NCBI RefSeq assembly: GCF_008254045.1
Contig: NZ_CP042425.1
Location: forward strand, 5,332,001 to 5,396,000
Length of the DNA stretch: 64,000 bases
Direction of reading: 5' to 3'
Source: Limnoglobus roseus
GTDB lineage: Bacteria > Planctomycetota > Planctomycetia > Gemmatales > Gemmataceae
Shown: piece by piece, positions 37,642 to 47,300 of the stretch
How positions within the stretch are numbered: position 1 is the stretch's first letter
Layout of the letters: each line of letters starts with the position of its first letter
Translations under genes and position numbers: made by a program
Notes under the pieces: model-generated
The model's input: the letters and a program-made list of their open reading frames with translations, nothing else
Told to the model about the DNA's origin: nothing
Database searches by the model: none

Positions 37642-37678
37642 GACGTGGCGTGTCGCACCTGCGACATGGCGTGTCGCA
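37642..37678. promoter_or_regulatory. tandem operator-like repeats with a 19-bp palindrome
   Basis: GACRTGGCGTGTCGCA occurs at 37642-37657 and 37663-37678, exactly 21 bases (two helical turns) apart. The second copy lies within TGCGACA-N5-TGTCGCA (37660-37678), a perfect 7-bp inverted repeat. The site sits in the 185-base gap between the QueC-like gene and the 110-residue gene, upstream of the latter. This is a likely binding site for a dimeric HTH regulator, perhaps the HTH protein at 40674-41099. Confidence 0.55.
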
Positions 37679-37688
37679 AGCCAAAAAA

Positions 37689-39785
37689 TTACGACGCCGT
37701 GGTCCAGACGGCCGACCACGTCGTCCCCGTCGGGGGCCGGTACGAGACGGTGTTGCCCAGGGTGAGGAACGGTTCCCGGAGGTGGGCTCCTAACGGCCGG
37801 TCTTCGTCGGCGATCATTGCCACGGCCCGCCGGATCGCCTTCCCGACCCGGTCCCGGACCCGGTGGACCGGGTCGGTCAGCTTCCGGACCTTCCCGCCGA
37901 TCCGCGTCCCTTGTCGCAAGTACGCCTCGATCGCCGCCCGCCGGGCCCGGAGTTCGTCGACCACCTCCAGCCGGTCGGGGCCGTCGCCGGCGTACGTGTC
38001 CAAGAGGGTCGCGATCGTCCCCAGGGCGGCCCGCAACTCGTCCCGGGTCCGGCCGTCGAAGGCGTCGTCCGAGCCCAACCCCTCAGCGAACCCGGCCGCC
38101 CGCTCGGCGACGGCGATCAGCGTTCGGACGCGCTGACGGATCGCCGCCTGCCGGCCCCGCACGGCCGCGTCCAGGTCCTGGGTCGGGACGACCACGTCCG
38201 GGGTGCGGAGGACGTGGTCCAGGTACCAGAACCCGAGGTCGTCCGGGTAGAAGAGGCCCTCCCCGCCGGCGAACCGGATGAACCACCCCCGCCCCCGCCG
38301 GGCGATCACGTTCCGCGGCCCGGCCGGCGGCGACGGGAGCGGCGGGGCGGATTGCGGATCGACCACGAGCCGCACCAGGCAACTGGCGTCCAGGGACCGG
38401 TCGTCGAGCCGGGGCGCGGCCGCCGCCAGTCCCTGCCGGAGGACGGCCTGGACCTCCCGGGCGTGCTTCAGGTACAGGGCGTACACCCTCGCCGCGACCG
38501 CGGCCGGCGCGCCCGGGAACTCCGCCAGCACCCGGCCGACTTCGCCGTGCCGGCGGAAGAACCCGGCCGGGCCGTCCTGCCGCACTTCTTCCGCCCGGGC
38601 CAGGTACCCGGCCAGCGTGTGCCGGGCCTTGCCCTCGCCGCGGGGGCCGGTGAACAGGTCGACCTCGTACCGGCGGCCGGGGTCGTGCCCGGCCTGCCCG
38701 GCCGCGAGAACGCCGAACCGCCGGTCGACGCACTGCGAGCACGCGCCGCAGTGCGGGTGCTCGACCGTCCGCCCCCACGTCTCGACGCAACTCGACGAGA
38801 ACTCGATCAGCGGCCCGCACCCGGCGGCCGCGATCCGCCGGACGACGTCCGCCTTCGTGTCCCACACGAACGGGTTCTCGACGGCGAACGGGCGGCCGGT
38901 CAGGAGGCCGAACAGCCGGGCGAACCCGTTCAGCACCCGCGGGTGGGTCGTCCGCGTCGCCCGGCCGCCGACGACCTGGGCGGACAGCGGGAGGTTGAGG
39001 CCGACCACGCCGTTCTCGTAGAACCAAACGCGGTCGTGGCCGACGAGTCTCGCCACGGCCGCGGCGACCGCGGCGTAGACGAACGACCGGGTCCGCTGGA
39101 GTGAACTCCGGCCGAGTTCCTTCTCCTTGTTCAGCCAGACGGGGATGTGGACCGGCCGGCACGCCCGCGCGTGGTCCCCCAGGCCGGCCAGCAGTTGGTG
39201 GTGCCGGCCGGACACCTTGGCGTTCGTCCGGTGGTTGACGAGGAGGACCTTGCGGCCGCGGACGACGGCCGCGTCAACCGCCCCGGCGAGCGAGTCCAGG
39301 CCGCCGGAGAACAGGGCGACCTCGTCGATCAGCCCGTCGTACGGGGCCCGGTCGAACCGGACCGTCCCTTGGAAGTCCGCGTCCGGGGCGAGCGGCCGGA
39401 AGTGGAACTCGTACTCGTCGTCGGACAGGAAGCCGAGGGTCGCGGTGAGCAGGTCGGTCACGGCCGCCGACCGCCAGACGTCCGGGTTGCGGACCGGGAC
39501 GTGGTAGCAGAACCGCCGCCGCCACCCCGCGCCCAACTCGCCGTCCGCGGGTAGGCCGGGGCCGCCGCGGGGGACGGCCTGGTCGGCGGCGAACACGTAC
39601 GCGGCGACCTCCATCAGGTCCCGGTCGACGGACGGGATTGGTTTCAGGAACGCCCGGTGGACCCGCTCGACGTCGAGGAACAGGTTGGCGTCGGTCCCGT
39701 CGCGGCGGGCCCCCAACCGGAGCGACACGTGGTCGACCGCCGGCCGGGCGTCCCGGCCGCAGTGGACGAGGGTGGTGTCAGGCAT
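37689..39785 (-). CDS. QueC-like PP-loop protein with long C-terminal extension, candidate defence enzyme
   Basis: A 698-residue protein. Residues about 150-360 match the QueC (7-cyano-7-deazaguanine synthase) fold: PP-loop 'VALFSGGLDSLAGAV' (SGGLDS at 160-165) and the zinc site Cys333, Cys346, Cys349, Cys352 ('CVETWGRTV...CGACSQCVDRRFG'). QueC itself is about 230 residues; here about 150 residues precede the domain and about 340 follow it, with a helical C-terminus ('RLEVVDELRARRAAIEAYLR'). Known QueC-like defence proteins are QatC (Qat system) and Cap9 (type IV CBASS). No QueD, QueE or QueF gene is nearby, so a housekeeping queuosine role is unlikely. It overlaps its upstream partner gene by 8 bases. 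Confidence 0.8.
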   Translation of the reverse strand: MPDTTLVHCGRDARPAVDHVSLRLGARRDGTDANLFLDVERVHRAFLKPIPSVDRDLMEVAAYVFAADQAVPRGGPGLPADGELGAGWRRRFCYHVPVRNPDVWRSAAVTDLLTATLGFLSDDEYEFHFRPLAPDADFQGTVRFDRAPYDGLIDEVALFSGGLDSLAGAVDAAVVRGRKVLLVNHRTNAKVSGRHHQLLAGLGDHARACRPVHIPVWLNKEKELGRSSLQRTRSFVYAAVAAAVARLVGHDRVWFYENGVVGLNLPLSAQVVGGRATRTTHPRVLNGFARLFGLLTGRPFAVENPFVWDTKADVVRRIAAAGCGPLIEFSSSCVETWGRTVEHPHCGACSQCVDRRFGVLAAGQAGHDPGRRYEVDLFTGPRGEGKARHTLAGYLARAEEVRQDGPAGFFRRHGEVGRVLAEFPGAPAAVAARVYALYLKHAREVQAVLRQGLAAAAPRLDDRSLDASCLVRLVVDPQSAPPLPSPPAGPRNVIARRGRGWFIRFAGGEGLFYPDDLGFWYLDHVLRTPDVVVPTQDLDAAVRGRQAAIRQRVRTLIAVAERAAGFAEGLGSDDAFDGRTRDELRAALGTIATLLDTYAGDGPDRLEVVDELRARRAAIEAYLRQGTRIGGKVRKLTDPVHRVRDRVGKAIRRAVAMIADEDRPLGAHLREPFLTLGNTVSYRPPTGTTWSAVWTTAS

Positions 39786-40569
39786 GGGCCGCGGCCTCCG
39801 CCTGGCGGGACAGGGCGTCGAGCATCTTCTTGAACCCGTAACTGGCGTAGTCGCTCGCCGCGGCCCGGTCGATCGGCCCGTCGAGGGTGACCCGAGTCTT
39901 GGAGAACCACTCGGCCGAGTACCGCTCGACGACCCGCGCGATCTCGTGGCAGTGGACGTGCAGGGCCGCCCGGAACGCCGCCTGGTCGGCCAGGGACGCG
40001 AACCGGCGGTTCGGGCCGACGTGGTCGGGGAGGGTGCGGTCGAGGACGTACCCGAGGGCCCGCTCGAAGAACCGGGCGTAGAAGTCGCGGGCCAGCTCGC
40101 CGACGTGCTTGGGCGTGGCCGCCCGGGCCAGGTGGTGCCGGGTGTCCTCCGCCGACGGGCCGAACAGGTTGTCCATTTGCCCGCCGACGTACGCCGTGAG
40201 GGCTTCGGCGATGGCGCACTGGGCCATCTCGCCGAGGTCGGTCCGGCCGCGGTTGCCGGGCGTCCGGGCGTCGACCTGGGCGGTCACGGCCGCGGCCAAG
40301 TCGAAGAGGTCGGGGGCGTCGCCGACGCCCAGCCCGAGGTCGCGAAGGGCGTCGCCGAAGTCGTCGGCCCGGGCCGCCCCGGGGATGCGGAGGAGGAGCC
40401 AAACGCTCTCGACGACGGCCGGGTCCCGGCCGGCGAAGCCGAGGCCGGCCCGGAGGGCCCGGAGGACGGCGTTGGCCACCTGCTCCGGGCCGGCCCCGAG
40501 GTGGATGAGGTGGACGATCTCTCGCCACGGCTTTGACAGGGACAGTGGCGGGGGCTCCTGGTGGCCCAT
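39778..40569 (-). CDS. partner of the QueC-like protein, Met-Gly N-terminus
   Basis: A 263-residue, mostly helical protein of unknown family. It begins MGHQEPPPLSLSKPW, and later contains 'GEMAQCAIAEALTAYVGGQM' and 'FYARFFERALGYVLDRTLPD' then 'ASYGFKKMLDALSRQ'. No catalytic motif or transmembrane segment is visible. Its stop overlaps the QueC-like start by 8 bases, so the two are co-translated. In the Qat system the QueC-like QatC acts with a QatB protein whose N-terminal glycine matters; the Gly2 here and the gene order suggest an analogous substrate-enzyme pair, but the homology is inferred. The ATG at 40569 lacks a strong ribosome-binding site; the frame is open farther upstream. Confidence 0.7.
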   Translation of the reverse strand: MGHQEPPPLSLSKPWREIVHLIHLGAGPEQVANAVLRALRAGLGFAGRDPAVVESVWLLLRIPGAARADDFGDALRDLGLGVGDAPDLFDLAAAVTAQVDARTPGNRGRTDLGEMAQCAIAEALTAYVGGQMDNLFGPSAEDTRHHLARAATPKHVGELARDFYARFFERALGYVLDRTLPDHVGPNRRFASLADQAAFRAALHVHCHEIARVVERYSAEWFSKTRVTLDGPIDRAAASDYASYGFKKMLDALSRQAEAAAHA

Positions 40570-40673
40570 GGCGGAGTACTCGAAGGTCGGAAGTGTGGAA
40601 GGTGGAAATGCTAAAAGACGGCCGACCGATGGCACGATGTCGGTAGTGAATTTTTGAACAGATTCCGACCGCG

Positions 40674-41095
40674 TCACGTTCGGTCGTGGTGGCGGTTCAA
40701 CGCCCGCCACATCTTCCGCTGCCGCCCCCAGTCGAGCGTGGCCGCGATCGGCTGGAGTTCGCGGAGGAGGATCGGGTCGCGGCCGACCGTCGTCCGCGGC
40801 AAGAACAGCACCGCCTCCTGGATGTCCGGGGCGAGGCCCAACAGGTTCATGATCTGCGTCACCCGCGGCCGGCTCACCTGGCCCAGTTCCGCGAGGTCGG
40901 CGTACCGGTCGACCACGCCGTCGCGGATCAACTCGTCGCACCGGATGGCGAGGGCCATCCACCGGCTCACCCGCGGCACCCGGCCCGGTGGCTGGTCTCG
41001 CCGCGGGTCCGGGCCCGGCCGCACTTCCTTTCGCGCCCCCCGGCCCCGCCGGTCGACGTGCACGTCGCACTCCACGGTCAATACGCCGTTCTCGG

Positions 41096-41099
<4 letters not shown>
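40674..41099 (-). CDS. HTH protein, KorB/ParB-like DNA-binding domain
   Basis: A 141-residue protein. After a basic, Pro-rich N-terminus (about 45 residues), residues about 45-105 form an HTH: 'VDRYADLAELGQVSRPRVTQ' then 'IMNLLGLAPDIQEAVLFLP'. This resembles the KorB/ParB HTH ('sRprVtqimnLL.LapdiqeailfL'), a small protein often found directly after large serine recombinases on islands and phages. Its ATG overlaps the recombinase stop (ATGA). It may regulate the operon or assist recombination. The QueC-like system starts 104 bases downstream. Confidence 0.8.
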
Positions 41100-42675
<1,576 letters not shown>

Positions 42676-42679
<4 letters not shown>

Positions 42680-43185
42680 GCGTCACCGCCCTTCGTGAGC
42701 CGGAAGAACAGGTACCCGTTGCAGTGGCTGCCGGTGACCGCCTTGGCGACGGCGGAGAGGGACGGGTAGACGAGGCCGGCGTGCTCGAACCCGTGGGTGA
42801 GGACGCGGACCTGAAGCGTCTGGCCCTTGTACGCGCGGGTGAGGACGGACCCGGGCGGGGGCAGCCGGCGGTCGGCCGGGAAGGGGAGCGTCTTCATCTC
42901 CGGCTCGGCCGGGGCCGCCGGCGGCGCGGGCGTCGGTCGCTTCGCCGGGATGGTCGTGCGGAGCTCGGCCCGGGCGGCCAGTTCGGCCGCCCGGGCGCGG
43001 GCCCGGTCGGTCAGTCCGCCGTGGGCGTTGGCCTGGACCTTCCAGGCGATCCGCTTGACCAGCCACGCCTTGTTCCGCGCCTGCGTCTCGTCGCCGAAGA
43101 CGTCGGCGTACCGGCGTTGCAGGTCCTTGACCGTCAGCCGGGGCAGGGCCGCGAGTTGTTGCGCGATCGTGGGACTGGGGTCCAT
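42676..43185 (-). CDS. DUF2924 protein
   Basis: A 169-residue basic protein. The N-terminus 'TIAQQLAALPRLTVKDLQRR' then 'NKAWLVKRIAWKVQANAHGG' and the C-terminal beta-rich part 'GSVLTRAYKGQTLQVRVLTH' then 'YPSLSAVAKAVTGSHCNGYL' match DUF2924. These proteins are typically encoded directly upstream of large serine recombinases and are thought to help recombination or its control. Its stop overlaps the recombinase start by 4 bases (ATGA). Confidence 0.9.
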
Positions 43186-43230
43186 CGGGGAGTCTCCTGG
43201 GTCGTGTGGAATGGGGCCGTCTCCGGTCCG

Positions 43231-43437
43231 TTAACCGGTGTGGACAGTGAGCCACGTGTCGGGCGGGACCGCAACGGCAGAATCGCGGGATTCTGCGACT
43301 ATCTGCGTGGCAGAAGTCTGGTGTGGCGTGAGGGCGGCCTTGTCCCGGAGACGGATGAGGCCGCGAGCGAGGATGGCGGCGAGTTCGGTGAGCCGGTCGT
43401 CGGGGGTGAGGAGGGCGGGGTCGAGGTCGGGTCGCAC
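43231..43437 (-). CDS. small protein of the DUF2924-recombinase operon
   Basis: A 68-residue protein beginning at GTG 43437 with GGAGG 5 bases upstream: 'LTELAAILARGLIRLRDKAA' and 'SAVAVPPDTWLTVHTG'. A short protein of this type ('vaeILArGvlRLR...Lsv') often precedes DUF2924 in similar islands. It lies 45 bases upstream of DUF2924 and is probably the first gene of the operon. About 200 bases of noncoding, lower-GC DNA follow upstream (43438-43641), where the promoter should be; a TTCGCGAA palindrome occurs there near 43523. Confidence 0.65.
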   Translation of the reverse strand: MRPDLDPALLTPDDRLTELAAILARGLIRLRDKAALTPHQTSATQIVAESRDSAVAVPPDTWLTVHTG

Positions 43438-43641
43438 GGGAACCTCCGGGTGGATGATTCCAGCGACCTCCGCGACGCGGCCGGCGAGCTGACGGGGGCG
43501 CGAACGGCCCCCTATCTATTTACTTCGCGAAACGCGGACGAGATGAACCAAAAAAGGACCCAATTTCTCGACATCGTTCTCCTACGAATGAATTGAAGCG
43601 TCGGCGTCGTTGGTGTTGAGGTTAGAAGCGGTCAGTGTAGG

Positions 43642-44176
43642 TCAACTGATGGACTCTTTTCTGATCGCGTAGTGCGACTGGAGGCGATCAAGAACTTCCC
43701 CATGGTTGGCCTCTAACTGCGCCGGCGTCCACTCGGAGTTCTGCAAAACCCGTAATGAATTCGGGCACGTCGTGATGCTCTTGCTAAAATAACGGGCTTT
43801 CTGCGTTGAGTAATCTGCTCGCCCTTGGGCAGAAAATTCTTCTTCGCACTGATGAGGACGAGGTTCCTCAGGCGATCGGCCCATTCTTCCCGAAAGCCGT
43901 CATCGGAATCCTTCCGCCAGCTGCTGTCCGCGGCCGGGTTTTGAGACAACACGTGATCCACGGACAACGTTTCAGAGGACATTTTGTGAGAGTGGTCTTG
44001 GTCGAGGTAGTCAAGCTTCATCAAGAAGTAGCGGGTAAACATTCGCCCATAGACGGCCCCGTCCACCGCCCCAGGAACGACTGTGCGTCGTAATGAAAGC
44101 ACGGGTCGGACAACACAGCCTCCGGGTCCCGCGAGTGTTCCACCAGCCGGATGACGTTTGCCATGTTCTCGATTCT
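43642..44176 (-). pseudogene. remnant of a DUF262/DUF1524 (GmrSD-like) protein, C-terminal part
   Basis: Three minus-strand frames together reconstruct the C-terminal HNH-like domain: 'RIENMANVIRLVEHSRDPEA', then 'VDGAVYGRMFTRYFLMKLDY', then 'ETLSVDHVLSQNP', 'EEWADRLRNLVLISAKKN', 'KARYFSKSITTCPNSLRVLQ' and 'NSEWTPAQLEANHGEVLDRL'. This follows the DUF1524 pattern including the catalytic 'VDHVL.QNP' His-Asp. At least two single-base frameshifts are needed (near 44065 and 43820). The N-terminal DUF262 half is missing. DUF262/DUF1524 proteins include GmrSD type IV restriction enzymes, so this is probably a dead defence gene. GC content is visibly lower than in the flanks. Confidence 0.7.
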
Positions 44177-44384
44177 ATGCGTCGAAGTTCCGCTCGGCCT
44201 ACACCTGGGTCACGCCGGCCCCGGCGTGGCCGAGGAGCACCTGTGCGGCCTCCAGCCCGAACACCTTCCGCACCTCCGTCCCCTGTAGGTGCCGGAGCTA
44301 ATTTGGTGCCCACGCCGGGACCAAGTCGACCTCCGCACACGCGGCCAGTTTCGACCGCCACTGGTTCGCCCACTTGGCGGGAAC
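44175..44384 (-). pseudogene. remnant of a tyrosine recombinase/integrase, C-terminal part
   Basis: The minus strand reads KLAACAEVDLVPAWAPN-stop-LRHLQGTEVRKVFGLEAAQ then 'VLLGHAGAGVTQV', stop, 'AERNFDA'. This is the end of a phage-type integrase: 'NQLRH..gTEvRk.fGLEaAQv.LGHa.a.vTQvYAERn'. Both internal stops are TAG: one replaces the Gln before LRH, the other the catalytic Tyr of QVYAER. The catalytic His-x-x-Arg region and the LGH box are recognisable. The fragment begins immediately after the stop of the Calx-beta gene. It marks an older insertion at this spot. Confidence 0.75.
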
Positions 44385-47300
44385 TCACCCCACGTACACG
44401 CCGGTGAGTTCGTCGGCGAACGGGGCGAACGTCGCCTGGGCCGACGGGGTGACGCCCGGCCGGAGGTCCTTGCCGAGGTACGTCTTCACGACCGCCCCGG
44501 ATGCGCTCGGGACGCCGACGACCACGTCGATCAGGGCGTCGCCGTCCACGTCCTTCGCCGTCACCCGAGCCCCCGCACGGATGGACGGGTCGGCGGCGAA
44601 GAAGTTGGCTACCACGCTTATGGTCGGCTGAGGGGCCGTCAACGCGGCCCCGTCGAAGATCTGCACCCGCGGGCTGCCGCTCGGGCCGCCGCCGACGATG
44701 ATGTCGGCCCGGCCGTCGCCGTTCACGTCGCCGGCGGCCACGAACACGCCGTCCCGTAGTGTCGGTTCGAACGCGAAGAAGTCGGGCGCCAGTCGCGTCG
44801 GGGTGCCGCCCGGGCGGAGCGACGCCCCGTCCCACACGGCCACCCGCGGGCCGCCGCCGGTCCCCGCCGCCACGATCAGGTCGTTGATCCCGTCGCCGTT
44901 CACGTCGCCGAATGCGACACGGGCTCCGCCGCGGAACGCCGCGTCTGCGATCCCGTAGAAATTGGCCATCACGTCGCCCGTCCGGCCGTCGTACAGGACG
45001 ACCCGCGGGCCGCCAGTGGTGTCCGCACTGACGGCCACGTCGGCCGCCCCGTCGCCGTTCACGTCGGCGGCCGCCACGAACGCCCCGCCCTTGAACGAGG
45101 ATTCGAACGGGGTGACCGTCCGCATCGTCTCCCCGGTGGCGCCGCTCACGAACGAGACGACCGCCGCCCGGCCCGGCCCGCCCACGGTCGCCACGTCGGC
45201 CGAGCCGTCGCCGTCCAAGTCGCCGACGGCCGCCCGGGTGCCGCCCGGTTGGCCGTCGCCGGCGACGCTGAACGCCACTTTGCCGTCCGGGGTGTAGACC
45301 GTCACACCGTCGTCGCGGCCCGGGCCGGACCCGACGGCCACCAAGGCGAACTGGTTCTGGTTGACGCGCGATGGGACGGCGATCGTGACCCGGAAGGTTT
45401 CCGTTTGGACGGTCGACCCGTCGTTGACGGTTACGGTGACGCCGGTGGTGCCGGACGCCAGCGGGGCCGGCGTGAACGTCAGCGTGCCGGTGGCCGAATC
45501 GATCGACGGTTGCACCGCGAACAGGGCGGGGTTGTCAGCCGTCACGGTGATCGTGAGTGGCAGACCCGACTCGTCGGTCGTGCCCGTCAGCCAGTTCGCG
45601 ACCGTCTGCGGGCCGCCCGCGAACGGGACCGAGACGTCCGGCCCGGCCGTGACACGTAAGGCGTCGTTGACGGCCGCCACGCTCAGGGCCACGGTGACCG
45701 GGGCCGACGGGCCGTTCGAATTGATCGCCCGGTAGGTGAAGGCGTCCGGGCCGTTGTAGTCGGCGGCCGGCGTGTAGGTGAACCCGCCGTTCGGCGACAA
45801 GGCGAGCGTGCCGTGCAGCGGCCCGGCGACGAGTTCGACGCGGCCGACCGTGCCGGTCACGTCGTTGGCGAGCACGCCCGGCGCGGCGACCACCAGCGGC
45901 CGGCCTTCCGTCGCCGGGTAGGAGTCGGCCCCGCCGGTCGGCACGTCGTCGCTGACGATCGTGCCGGTGGCCATCGCGGCCGCCCCGAGCGTCGCGTTCG
46001 TGGGGTTGCCGAGCGTCAGGGTGAACGTCCCGTCCGCCTCGGCGGCCGCCGAGGCGGCGATGGAGACGGGGACAACTTTGGACGTTTCGCCCGGGGCGAA
46101 CGTCAGGGTGCCGGCCGCAGCCGTGTACCGCGACCCCGCCCGGGCGGTGCCGTCGGTCGTCGCGTACCCGACCGTGACGGTCTGACCGCTGGGGGCCGAC
46201 AGCGTCACGGTGAACGCGGCGGTCGTCCCTTCGACGGCCGTTACCGCCCCGACGGTCGCGGTCGGTCGCGGGTCGTTGTCGAGGATCGTGCCGGCCGCCG
46301 TCGCGGCGCCCAAGGTGGCGTTCGTCGGGCCGCTGAGCGTCAGGGCGAGCGTCTCGTTGGCCTCGTTCAGGGCGTCCGCACGGACGGTGACGGAAACAGT
46401 CTTCGACGTCTCGCCGGGGGCGAACGTGAGCGTGCCGCTGGTCGCCGTGTAGTCCGACCCGGCCGCGGCGGTGCCGTCGGCCGTGGCGTAGTTCACGGTC
46501 ACGGTCTGGCCGCTGGCGGCGGACAGGGTCACGGTGAAGGTCATCACCGCCGTGCCGACGTCCCCCTCGGTCGCCGTGGCGGCGGCGACGCTGACGCTCG
46601 GCGGCGGGTCGTCGTTCTGAATCGTGCCGGTGGCCGAGGCCGCCCCGACCGTCGCGTTCGTCGGGCTGCCGAGGTTCACCCTGAAGGATTCGGCGCCCTC
46701 GTTCAGGGCGTCACCCCGAACGGTCACCGTCAGCGTCTTGCTGACCTCGCCCGGGGCGAAGGTGAGGGTGCCGCTCGCCGCGGTGTAGTCGCTGCCGGCG
46801 AGGGCCGTGCCGTCGGCCGTCGCGTAGTCCACGGTCACCATTTGGCCGCTCGGGGCCGACAGTCTCACGGTGAAGGTTATCGCGACCGAGCCGCCGTTGC
46901 CCTCCGCCGCGCTCGCGTTCGCGATGGTGACGACGGGGGCGGCGTCGTCATCGGTGATGGTTCCGGTGCCCGTCGCCGTGCCGAGCGTGACGTTCGTCGG
47001 GTTGCTCAGCGTCAGGGCCAGGGTTTCAGCGGCCTCGTCCTCGAAGTCGCCGTAGACCGACACCGTGACGGTCTTCGTCGTCTCGCCGGGCAGGAACGTC
47101 AGCGTCCCCCGGGCCGCCTCGTAGTCCGAGTCGGCGAGGGCGGTGCCGTCGACCGTCGCGTAATCGACGGTCACGGTCTCTTCACTGACCGCCGAGAGCG
47201 TCACGGTGAAGGTCAAAACGGCCGGCCCGTCGGTGGACTCGGCGACGGTGCCGTTGCCGACGCTCACGGTCGGGGCGTTGTCGTCGTCGGCGACGGTCGC

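Noticed and set aside
37504..37719. N-terminal extension of the 110-residue island protein
   Set aside because: The extension crosses the operator-like repeats, is low-complexity and has no ribosome-binding site; the ATG at 37503 is better.
44011..44835. A 274-codon minus-strand frame across the end of the giant gene
   Set aside because: It is an Arg/Gly-rich shadow of the FG-GAP region; only its last part overlaps the real DUF1524 remnant by chance frame sharing.
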